From Loki-b32 sp048941605 (GTDB taxonomy: Archaea > Asgardarchaeota > Lokiarchaeia > Sigyniarchaeales > SOKP01): a stretch of 19,699 bases of DNA. Below the pieces are notes generated by a model, which saw only the letters and a list, made by a program, of their open reading frames with translations, made no database searches and was not told the DNA's origin. Where the stretch lies: contig JBHLNL010000052.1 in assembly GCA_048941605.1 (NCBI GenBank), forward strand, positions 1-19,699, given 5' to 3'. Within the stretch, counting starts at the first letter, position 1, and every line of letters starts with the position of its first letter. This document shows, one piece after another, positions 1 through 6,573 of the stretch. A program made the position numbers and the translations under genes.

Positions 1-423
1 GAATATAAGATCATTCAAAAAAAAATTTTGAAAATGAAAGAAAAAACACCAGAGCAGCTTAAAAAGGAATTTCAAAAAAGATCTAAGAATTTACCCGCAC
101 CAGATAAAAAAATTATGGTAGATCCTAATAAAATCACACTATATATTGACTTAATGGCGGAACTCTTTAGACAAGGAATTAATGGAGTAATTCATGATAT
201 CAAATTATTAAGTTCAGATTGGGGGTTTAACCTGAATGAGATTCCATCAAATGTAAAAGTATTTCTTTGGCATGGAGAATTAGATACTAGTGTCCCTGTT
301 AGAATGGGCAGATTAATATGTGAAGCTATTCTTAATTGTATTAGTAAATTTTATCCGAATGAAGCTCACGTATCCACAGCAATCAATCATATAGAAGAGA
401 TATTGGATACACTTACAAAATAA
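1..423 (+). CDS. Alpha/beta-hydrolase, C-terminal part (5' end outside the window)
   Basis: The reading frame is open from base 1 to the TAA at 421-423, so this is the 3' end of a longer gene; a TTG at 28 and an ATG at 34 are probably internal. The visible ~140 residues look like the C-terminal third of an alpha/beta-hydrolase: a helical segment, then DWGFNLNEI, then VFLWHGELDTSVPV, which is the strand-turn carrying the acid of the catalytic triad (Asp codon 283-285), and finally FYPNEAHVS, which carries the catalytic histidine (codon 367-369). The nucleophile elbow would lie upstream of the window. Substrate cannot be told from this part; the family includes esterases, lipases and peptidases. 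The gene converges on the flavin prenyltransferase gene, with 28 nt between their stop codons, and has no evident link to the mevalonate genes. Confidence 0.75.
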   Translation, partial: EYKIIQKKILKMKEKTPEQLKKEFQKRSKNLPAPDKKIMVDPNKITLYIDLMAELFRQGINGVIHDIKLLSSDWGFNLNEIPSNVKVFLWHGELDTSVPVRMGRLICEAILNCISKFYPNEAHVSTAINHIEEILDTLTK

Positions 424-451
424 ATAAGTAAAATTATCATAATTTTCTCGT

Positions 452-1003
452 TTATTTATTTCCCCATCTTTTAATTTTACTTTCTATCCCTATTTGATCA
501 AGAATCCTCCCAACAGTATGATCGATGAGTTCATCAACAGATACTGGATCTATGTAATAAGAAGGGACTGGTGGTGCGATAATTACTCCTAATCTTGATA
601 ATTTGAGCATATTCTCTAAATGTATCGGACTTAATGGACTTTCCCTTACAATAAGAACAAGTTTTCGCTTTTCTTTTATTGTTACATCTGCAGCTCGTGT
701 AATTAAATTGTCCGAAAAACCATTAGCAATTGCAGCTAAAGTTTTCATAGTGCAAGGAACAATGATCATTGCATCAGTTTTATGAGAACCACTCGCGGGT
801 GGAGCAGTTAAATCATCAACATCATAATAATTTGTAGCAAGTTGTTGGAGATCAGTAATTCTTACGTTAGATTCACTTAATATTACTTGCTCTGCTGCTT
901 TAGATATTATTAATTCAATTTCAATATTTCTTTCATTTAAAATCTTTAACAATTTAACTGCAATTGATATACCTGATGCACCAGTTATCGCAATAACTAC
1001 CAT
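452..1003 (-). CDS. ubiX: Flavin prenyltransferase, UbiX/Pad1 family
   Basis: A 183-residue protein, the usual length for UbiX. It opens with VVIAITGASGISIAVKLL, the flavoprotein nucleotide-binding start typical of the family. Other family marks are SGSHKTDAMIIVPCTMKTLAAIANG in the middle, then KLVLIVRESPLSPIHLENM and GVIIAPPVPSYY near the C-terminus. Family enzymes prenylate reduced FMN with dimethylallyl (pyro)phosphate to make prFMN, the cofactor of UbiD decarboxylases. The gene diverges from HMG-CoA reductase, and the next gene but one on the other strand is a UbiD homologue. I therefore infer that it serves anhydromevalonate phosphate decarboxylase rather than ubiquinone synthesis. The ATG is at 1001-1003. 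There is no Shine-Dalgarno sequence before it, but an AT-rich TATA-like tract lies about 29 nt upstream, which fits a leaderless transcript. Confidence 0.93.
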   Translation of the reverse strand: MVVIAITGASGISIAVKLLKILNERNIEIELIISKAAEQVILSESNVRITDLQQLATNYYDVDDLTAPPASGSHKTDAMIIVPCTMKTLAAIANGFSDNLITRAADVTIKEKRKLVLIVRESPLSPIHLENMLKLSRLGVIIAPPVPSYYIDPVSVDELIDHTVGRILDQIGIESKIKRWGNK

Positions 1004-1025
1004 AATTCTTGGAGATATTTGATTG

Positions 1026-1037
1026 TAAATTTAAATT
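1026..1037 (-). promoter_or_regulatory. Candidate TATA box of the flavin prenyltransferase gene
   Basis: On the minus strand this reads AAATTTAAATTT, centred about 29 nt upstream of the ATG. That is the spacing expected of an archaeal TATA box driving a leaderless transcript. The region between the two divergent genes (1004-1128) holds this box and the one for HMG-CoA reductase, and little else that I recognise. Assigned by eye from composition and spacing only. Confidence 0.4.
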
Positions 1038-1092
1038 TCTTCTAAGTATTAATTAATTAGGATTAATAATTATTTTTGTAATAAATGTAAAA

Positions 1093-1102
1093 TTATATAT
1101 TA
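1093..1102 (+). promoter_or_regulatory. Candidate TATA box of the mevalonate operon (HMG-CoA reductase)
   Basis: TTATATATTA lies about 31 nt (centre) upstream of the ATG at 1129, preceded by a purine-rich stretch that could act as the TFB-recognition element. The spacing predicts a transcript with a leader of only a few nucleotides, and no Shine-Dalgarno sequence precedes the ATG. This is the best promoter candidate for the plus-strand series of mevalonate genes. Visual assignment. Confidence 0.5.
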
Positions 1103-1128
1103 AATAATTCTTTTCAAGATAAAATTGA

Positions 1129-2418
1129 ATGTTGAATATGAGCGGATATAATTCTGAAATTTCTGGTTTTTACAAATTTTCAATAAAAAAGCGCAGAGAA
1201 ATATTATCAAAACTTATTAACCTTGATAAAACTGATATTAGGTTATTAGAAAATTTAGGATATTTTTCAGAAAATCAAATTGATGCTTTGATAGAAAATG
1301 TTATTGGGTCATATCAATTACCACTAGGAATAGCTTGTAATTTTAAAATAAATAATAAGGATTATTTAATCCCTATGGTCATTGAAGAACCTTCTGTTGT
1401 TGCAGCAGCTTCGAATGCTGCCAGATTTGCAAGAAGACATGGAGGTTTTTATTCAGAAGAAGTAAAATCAGTGATGATTTCACAAATTCAAATAACTCAT
1501 TTACCTGATATTAAAATTGCTAAAAATAAAATTACTGATAATAAGCTCCAGCTTTTAAAAATTGCTAATGAACAAGATCCATTTTTGAATCAATTGGGTG
1601 GAGGTGCTTTCGATTTCGAATTGCGAGAATTAGAAACTCGTAAGGGTAAGATGTTAATAATGCATTTATTAGTTGATGTTTTAGATGCAATGGGAGCGAA
1701 TGTAGTGAATACTATGGCTGAAACTATTAGTCCATATATAGAAGAAATATCTGGAGGTAAAGTTTATCTTAGGATTGTATCCAATCTGGCGATTCATCGA
1801 ATAGCAAAAAGTAAGGCGACTTTTGATAAAGATTTACTAGGTGGAGAAGAAGTTGTTGAAGGGATCTTAAATGCATATGAATTTGCATTAGCAGATCCAT
1901 TTAGAGCAACAACTCATAATAAAGGAATAATGAACGGAATTGTAGCCATAACTTTAGCCACAGGAAACGATACAAGAGCTATTGAAGCTGGAGCTCACGC
2001 ATATGCGGCATTGAAGGGTCAATATTCTCCATTAACTAACTATCAACTTGACTCAGATGGTAATTTGACCGGAGAAATTGAAATCCCTCTTTCTCTTGGT
2101 ATCATAGGAGGAATGACAAAAATACACCCAATGGCTCGCTTAGCATTAAAGATCTTAAATGTAAAAAGTGCTAATGAACTTTCTCAAGTAGCTGCTGCGC
2201 TTGGTTTAGCTCAAAATGTAGCTGCTCTAAGAGCTTTAGCTTCAGAAGGAATTCAACAAGGTCATATGGCGCTCCACTCGAAAAATATTGCAAGACTTGC
2301 TGGAATCCCTGAAAATTTAATAGAAAAAGTTGCAAATCAATTAGTAAAAGATAAAAAAATCAGAATTGATCATGCAAAAGAAATTTTACAAAGAATAGTT
2401 AATGATGAAAACATTTAG
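1129..2418 (+). CDS. hmgA: Class II hydroxymethylglutaryl-CoA reductase
   Basis: A soluble 429-residue protein without membrane segments, the size of class II (bacterial-type) HMG-CoA reductases. It makes mevalonate from HMG-CoA with two NAD(P)H. Class II marks are ISGFYKFSIKKRREIL at residue 11 onward, EEPSVVAAASNAARFARRHGG at 86 onward, DVLDAMGANVVNTMAE, and ATTHNKGIMNG. The four catalytic residues known for the family are visible: Glu86/87 in EEPS, Lys265 in HNKG, Asp281 in GNDTRAIEAGAHAYAA and His379 in QQGHMALH. The Asp of DAMGAN, which in the Pseudomonas mevalonii enzyme contacts the NAD ribose, is kept, hinting at NADH use. The start is the ATG at 1129; an in-frame ATG at 1138 is the alternative. 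It is the first plus-strand gene of the isoprenoid locus. Confidence 0.95.
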   Translation: MLNMSGYNSEISGFYKFSIKKRREILSKLINLDKTDIRLLENLGYFSENQIDALIENVIGSYQLPLGIACNFKINNKDYLIPMVIEEPSVVAAASNAARFARRHGGFYSEEVKSVMISQIQITHLPDIKIAKNKITDNKLQLLKIANEQDPFLNQLGGGAFDFELRELETRKGKMLIMHLLVDVLDAMGANVVNTMAETISPYIEEISGGKVYLRIVSNLAIHRIAKSKATFDKDLLGGEEVVEGILNAYEFALADPFRATTHNKGIMNGIVAITLATGNDTRAIEAGAHAYAALKGQYSPLTNYQLDSDGNLTGEIEIPLSLGIIGGMTKIHPMARLALKILNVKSANELSQVAAALGLAQNVAALRALASEGIQQGHMALHSKNIARLAGIPENLIEKVANQLVKDKKIRIDHAKEILQRIVNDENI

Positions 2419-2499
2419 TTTTATAAAATGTGTTTCTGTAACTCTTCTAAAAATTATTGAAAATTGAAATAATTGTATAATAGGAATTAATTTTATGAG

Positions 2500-3813
2500 A
2501 TGAATGATATTATGGGATTTAGAGAATATATAAATCAAATTGATGAAGAAGGTCTCCTTCGAAATGTAAATGTTGAAGTTTCAAAAAAATTAGAAATCGC
2601 GGGGATACTAAAAGAAATTGAGCCAACTCCAGTAATATTTAATAATGTTAGAGAATCTGAATTTCGTGTTGTTGGAAATGTATTTTGTACAAAGAATGCA
2701 ATTGCTTCATATTTTGGTGTTACCCCTGCAGATCTCATTCCAATGCTCTCAAGAGCAATTAAAGAACGTTCAAAACCTAAAGTTGTGGATAACGCTCCTT
2801 GTCAAGAAGTCATTGAATCTAATATTGATTTAGATAAATTGCCGATTTTATTCCACTGTGAAAAAGATGGTGGAAATTATATCAGTTCTGCTGTTGTTAT
2901 AACTCGAGATCCCGATTATGGGCAAAATATGGATTTTCACAGAGCTATGCAATATTCCAAGAACAAATTTTCTACTCGAATTGTAAGTGGTCGGCATTTC
3001 CATAAATTTTTAGAAAAAAATAGTGAATTAGATGTAGCATTCTGCATAGGAAATACACCGAATATTTTAATTGCTGGAGCAACTTCTGTTGATATTGGAG
3101 TTGATGAACAAGAAATTGCAAATGCATTAGAACCGATTAAAGTTACTAAAGCTAAATCTGTGGATCTTTTAATTCCAGCAGAATCTGAAATTGTTTTGGA
3201 AGGTCATGTTTATTTAGAAGAAAAACATTCAGAAGGTCCTTTTGTTGATCTAACTGAGACCTATGATATTATTAGAGAAGAGCCCGTTTTTGAAGTAAAA
3301 AGAATTACTCATAGAAAGGATGCGATTTGGCAAGCCCTCTTACCAGGTGCACTTGAACATAAAATTCTGATGGGTATGCCTCGTGAGCCAACAATTTTCA
3401 CTAAGGTGAATGATTTAGGTGTAAAATGTTTAGATGTGAACATTAGTCCTGGTGGGTCTTCTTGGTTGCATGCAATAGTTCAAATTGACAAAAAAAGAGA
3501 GGAAGATGGAAAAAAGGCGATAGAAGGAACGTTTGCAGGACATACAAGTTGTAAACATGTCTTTATTGTTGATAAAGATATTAATATTTATGATCCTTTA
3601 TCTGTAGAATGGGCAATGGCTACTCGTTTTCAAGGAGATACAAGAATGATAGTTAAAGATAAAGAACCAGGAAGTAGTTTGGATCCTAGTGCTGAACCTG
3701 GAACAAAAATGACGACAAAGATTGGTTTTGATTTAACTAAACCACTTATCATCAAAGGAAAGAATTTTGAAATTGCAGAATTTCCAAAAGTGGATATTAA
3801 CAAATATTTTTGA
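2500..3813 (+). CDS. UbiD-family decarboxylase, probable anhydromevalonate phosphate decarboxylase
   Basis: A 437-residue UbiD homologue. In the archaeal modified mevalonate pathway (worked out in Aeropyrum pernix) this family decarboxylates trans-anhydromevalonate 5-phosphate to isopentenyl phosphate using prenyl-FMN. Cofactor and catalytic positions known from UbiD/Fdc1 enzymes can be matched. NMDFHRAM (Asn143, Arg148) aligns with the Fdc1 Asn168/Arg173 segment, and SEGPFVD (Glu245, Asp250) aligns with the Glu277/Glu282 pair, so the E-R-D/E triad is complete. Both neighbours support the assignment: aconitase X subunits follow directly, and a UbiX-type flavin prenyltransferase lies two genes upstream on the other strand. 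The ATG at 2500 follows an 81-nt gap after HMG-CoA reductase; an in-frame ATG at 2512 is the alternative. No strong Shine-Dalgarno sequence is seen. Confidence 0.9.
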   Translation: MNDIMGFREYINQIDEEGLLRNVNVEVSKKLEIAGILKEIEPTPVIFNNVRESEFRVVGNVFCTKNAIASYFGVTPADLIPMLSRAIKERSKPKVVDNAPCQEVIESNIDLDKLPILFHCEKDGGNYISSAVVITRDPDYGQNMDFHRAMQYSKNKFSTRIVSGRHFHKFLEKNSELDVAFCIGNTPNILIAGATSVDIGVDEQEIANALEPIKVTKAKSVDLLIPAESEIVLEGHVYLEEKHSEGPFVDLTETYDIIREEPVFEVKRITHRKDAIWQALLPGALEHKILMGMPREPTIFTKVNDLGVKCLDVNISPGGSSWLHAIVQIDKKREEDGKKAIEGTFAGHTSCKHVFIVDKDINIYDPLSVEWAMATRFQGDTRMIVKDKEPGSSLDPSAEPGTKMTTKIGFDLTKPLIIKGKNFEIAEFPKVDINKYF

Positions 3814-3816
3814 GAT

Positions 3817-3822
3817 AAGGAG
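3817..3822 (+). promoter_or_regulatory. Ribosome binding site of the aconitase X large subunit
   Basis: AAGGAG lies 6 nt before the ATG at 3829, within the 15-nt gap after the decarboxylase stop codon. It supports this start and translation from a shared transcript, in contrast with the leader-poor first gene. Confidence 0.75.
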
Positions 3823-3828
3823 AAAAAA

Positions 3829-5022
3829 ATGAAATTATCATCAGAAGAACAAGACATGTTAAATGGGATGTATGGAAAGGCTGCTTCAAAGTCAATGGAA
3901 ATTTTAACCACATTAGGTGAAATATTTGAAGCTGAATGCATGGTCGACGTTTATGGTGTTCAAATAGCTGGAGTTTCATATGATAATCTTGGTGAAGCTG
4001 GTTTAGAGTTCCTGAACGAAATGGCAGAGGATGGCAAGGTTAGAGTTTTAACAACCTTGAATCCCGCTGGAATGGATAGAGAAAATTGGCAAACATTGGG
4101 GATCGATGAGGATTTTGCGATAAATCAAAATCGAGTAATTGATGCCTTTGCTAAAATGGGTGTAATTACAACATGTTCTTGTACACCATATTTTATAGGG
4201 AATACTCCACATTTTGGACAACACCTTGCTTGGGCAGAAAGTAGTGCAGTTTGCTATGCTAATTCTGTAATTGGTGCTCGAACTAATCGTGAAGGTGGTC
4301 CAAGTGCTTTAGCATCAGCTATTACGGGGAAAACACCAAATTATGGATATCATTTAGAACAAAATCGTCAGGGGGAAGTTTTATTTAATGTGATTGCTCC
4401 TGTTAAAGGAACAGATGAATTTGGCATATTAGGCAAAATAATTGGAGATAAATTAGGTGAGTTAGGAAAGAAAATACCTTATATCTCGGGAATTTCCAAT
4501 GCAACAGTTGAAGAACTCAAATCCTTTTGCGCATCAGTTGCAACTTATGGGGGAACAGCTTTATTTCATATGGAAGGAATTACTCCAGAGTATAATAAAT
4601 ATCTTAAACCAAGTGACATTTTAATTGAGATTAATCAAGATTCATTAAATAAAGCACGACTGGAACTTACTGATGATGATATTGATATTGATTTTGTTAG
4701 TATAGGGTGTCCTCATGCTTCAATCCAAGAAATCGCAAAGATCTCGAGTTTATTGAATGGAAAAAAAGTAAAAAAAGAATTCTGGATTACAACTGCTCGA
4801 CCTACTAAAAAAATTGCTGATGAAATAGGTTATTCAAAAATAATTGAAAATGCTGGAGCAAAATTTGCTGCAGATACTTGCTGTGTTGTAGCTCCAATTA
4901 AGGGACGTTTCAAAGGAATAATGGTAGATTCAGCAAAAGCTTGTTATTACGGTCGAGCAAAAAATAAATTTAAAGTTAAAATTGGTTCAGTTGAGGAATG
5001 TGTGGAGGAGGCGACTAGATGA
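3829..5022 (+). CDS. Aconitase X large subunit, probable phosphomevalonate dehydratase large subunit
   Basis: A 397-residue aconitase X (AcnX) catalytic subunit. With its small partner it is expected to dehydrate mevalonate 5-phosphate to trans-anhydromevalonate 5-phosphate. Family features are VRVLTTLNPAGMDRENW, the cysteine pair in TTCSCTPYFIGNTPHFGQHLAWAES (Cys116, Cys118), SSAVCYANSVIGARTNREGGPSAL (Cys142), and the C-terminal DTCCVVAPIKGRFKGIMVDSAKACYYG (Cys351, Cys352). Several of these cysteines are candidate iron-sulphur ligands. The AAGGAG site fixes the start. The TGA overlaps the ATG of the small-subunit gene by 4 nt (ATGA), a sign of coupled translation of two parts of one enzyme. 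Other AcnX enzymes act on hydroxyproline derivatives; the mevalonate neighbourhood and split subunits favour the isoprenoid role. Confidence 0.92.
   Translation: MKLSSEEQDMLNGMYGKAASKSMEILTTLGEIFEAECMVDVYGVQIAGVSYDNLGEAGLEFLNEMAEDGKVRVLTTLNPAGMDRENWQTLGIDEDFAINQNRVIDAFAKMGVITTCSCTPYFIGNTPHFGQHLAWAESSAVCYANSVIGARTNREGGPSALASAITGKTPNYGYHLEQNRQGEVLFNVIAPVKGTDEFGILGKIIGDKLGELGKKIPYISGISNATVEELKSFCASVATYGGTALFHMEGITPEYNKYLKPSDILIEINQDSLNKARLELTDDDIDIDFVSIGCPHASIQEIAKISSLLNGKKVKKEFWITTARPTKKIADEIGYSKIIENAGAKFAADTCCVVAPIKGRFKGIMVDSAKACYYGRAKNKFKVKIGSVEECVEEATR
5004..5011 (+). promoter_or_regulatory. Ribosome binding site of the aconitase X small subunit
   Basis: GGAGGAGG, inside the end of the large-subunit gene, lies 7 nt before the overlapping ATG at 5019. 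It is the strongest Shine-Dalgarno match I see in the window and decides the small-subunit start. Confidence 0.75.
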
Positions 5023-5411
5023 AACTAAAAGGAAGAAAAATATATAGAGGTACTATTGAGGCAGAAGCTATTGTTACCAAAGATGGAATTTCATTTTATG
5101 GTGGGGTAGATCCTGATACAGGGAAAGTTGTTGAGGTTGGACATGAACTTGAAGGCCAATCGATTGCAGGAAAAGTTTTGGTATTTCCTACTGGTAAAGG
5201 ATCTACAGTAGGTTCTTATACGATGTATAGAATGAAAAAGAATCAAATGGCTCCTGCTGCGATAGTAAATAAACAAATTGATACTATCATAGCAGTAGGG
5301 TGTATTATTAGTGAAATTCCCTGTGTGGATAAAATAGATATTAGTAAAATAAAGACTGGACAAAAACTAGTTGTTAATGGCTCAGAAGGAATTATTGAAA
5401 TAATGGATTAA
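5019..5411 (+). CDS. Aconitase X small (swivel) subunit, probable phosphomevalonate dehydratase small subunit
   Basis: A 130-residue protein matching the AcnX swivelling domain that closes over the active site of the large subunit. The pattern YGGVDPDTGKVVEVGHELEG, then KVLVFPTGKGSTVGSYTMYRM (residues 52-72) and PAAIVNKQIDTIIAVGCIISEIPCVD is characteristic. The serines of the GKGSTVGS turn (Ser62, Ser66) are the likely phosphate-binding or catalytic positions by analogy with the aconitase swivel domain. The length is normal for the archaeal subunit. The ATG overlaps the large-subunit stop and has a strong Shine-Dalgarno site, so the two chains should be made together. It is followed after 16 nt by the decarboxylase-like GHMP gene. 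Confidence 0.92.
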   Translation: MKLKGRKIYRGTIEAEAIVTKDGISFYGGVDPDTGKVVEVGHELEGQSIAGKVLVFPTGKGSTVGSYTMYRMKKNQMAPAAIVNKQIDTIIAVGCIISEIPCVDKIDISKIKTGQKLVVNGSEGIIEIMD

Positions 5412-5427
5412 AATAATCTTGGTATTT

Positions 5428-6438
5428 ATGAAATCTTCTGCAATTGCTCATTCAAATATTGCCTTGATAAAATATTGGGGTAATTGGAGTAAAGTATCCC
5501 CAGAGTTAAATATTCCTTTAAATGACAGCGTAAGCATGACAAAATATGGATTGTCGCAAAACTGTCGGTTGCAAACTCATACAACAATAGAATTCTCAGA
5601 GGAACTTAGAGAAGATACTGCTATTTTAAATAATAATCTCTTAAAAGGAAGAGATATGATAAGAATTCTAAAGATTATAGATCCATTAAGGAAATTAAAA
5701 AAAATAGATTATAAATTTAAAATGGTAAGTCTTAATGATTTTCCAACTCAAGCAGGTTTGGCTTCTTCTGCAGCTGGTTTTGCAGCACTCACTATTGCAG
5801 CAGCAAAAGCCTTAAACTTGGATCTAACAAAAGAACAATTATCTACCTTTGCTAGATTAGGTTCTGGTTCTGCTGCAAGGTCAATCCATGGTGGATTTGT
5901 CTATTGGTTTCGCGGTACTTCACATGAAACCTCACATGCTGAACAGATATGTGGTCCGGATGAATTTCATATAAAGTCAATTATTACAGTAATAGATAAA
6001 GGAAGAAAGGACGTTCCATCTGATGTGGGTCATAAATTAGCAAAAACCAGTATTTTTAATAAAGTAAGAGTTAAAAAATCGCATGAACAAGCGATTGAAA
6101 TCAAGGATGCAATATTAAATGATGATTTTAAAAAAGTTGGAATGATTGCTGAGAAAAATTGTCTATTTATGCATTCGATAATGATGACTTCTGAACCACC
6201 TTTATTTTATTGGAATCCAATTACTTTAAAAGTCATAAAGAAAGTGATAGAATTACGAAAATCTGAAGATTTAGAGTGTTTCTTTACAATTGATGCAGGA
6301 CCAAATGTACACTGTCTATGTAGACCAGAACTCATTGATTATCTTCAAAATATTTTGGAAAATATTGAAGGAGTAGAGAAAACTATTCTTGTAAAACCTG
6401 CTAATGATTCTTATACAACGAATGAACATTTGTTTTAG
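5428..6438 (+). CDS. Diphosphomevalonate decarboxylase-like GHMP-family protein
   Basis: A 336-residue member of the ATP-dependent mevalonate decarboxylase family. Visible marks are SNIALIKYWG near the N-terminus, the ATP loop PTQAGLASSAAGFAALT, GSGSAARSIHGGFVYW with Arg151, and TIDAGPN with Asp289. Arg and Asp are the catalytic pair of diphosphomevalonate decarboxylase; the Asp is absent from Thermoplasma mevalonate 3-kinase, so decarboxylation rather than simple phosphorylation is the likelier activity. The family also includes haloarchaeal phosphomevalonate decarboxylase, so the substrate is open. Oddly, the usual Lys after KYWG is Asn19. I prefer the ATG at 5428, since the residues after it match the family start; a TTG at 5419 would add only three residues. 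It lies 16 nt after the aconitase X small subunit, so it is probably co-transcribed with a pathway that should not need it. Confidence 0.85.
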   Translation: MKSSAIAHSNIALIKYWGNWSKVSPELNIPLNDSVSMTKYGLSQNCRLQTHTTIEFSEELREDTAILNNNLLKGRDMIRILKIIDPLRKLKKIDYKFKMVSLNDFPTQAGLASSAAGFAALTIAAAKALNLDLTKEQLSTFARLGSGSAARSIHGGFVYWFRGTSHETSHAEQICGPDEFHIKSIITVIDKGRKDVPSDVGHKLAKTSIFNKVRVKKSHEQAIEIKDAILNDDFKKVGMIAEKNCLFMHSIMMTSEPPLFYWNPITLKVIKKVIELRKSEDLECFFTIDAGPNVHCLCRPELIDYLQNILENIEGVEKTILVKPANDSYTTNEHLF

Positions 6439-6441
6439 TAG

Positions 6442-6450
6442 TATATATAA
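6442..6450 (+). promoter_or_regulatory. Candidate TATA box upstream of the mevalonate kinase gene
   Basis: TATATATAA lies just after the stop codon of the decarboxylase-like gene, in the 135-nt gap before the mevalonate kinase start. If used, it would give a leader of about 100 nt, unlike the short leaders predicted for other genes here. It could instead be chance in AT-rich DNA, with an AT-rich tract near 6545-6556 serving a shorter leader. Confidence 0.3.
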
Positions 6451-6573
6451 ATCCAATCTTCTCTTATCTAGTTTTTTAAATAAAGTTAAAAATTATCAAA
6501 TTAAGTTATAGAATAAGAAATTGAAATAGATTTGAATATTTTAAAGTTTTATTTTATCATAACAGAATAATTG

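Noticed and set aside
452..3813. UbiX and UbiD homologues as part of ubiquinone or aromatic acid metabolism
   Set aside because: They flank HMG-CoA reductase and aconitase X genes, and no quinone or aromatic pathway gene is present; the anhydromevalonate route explains both.
3630..3979. Overlapping minus-strand open frames across the decarboxylase and aconitase X junction, and similar short frames elsewhere
   Set aside because: They lie opposite strongly conserved coding sequence, have no recognisable motifs and no start context; they are shadows of real genes.
3829..5411. Aconitase X genes as citrate-cycle aconitase or hydroxyproline dehydratase
   Set aside because: Sequence motifs are of the AcnX type, not classical aconitase, and the surroundings are isoprenoid genes with no proline catabolism genes.
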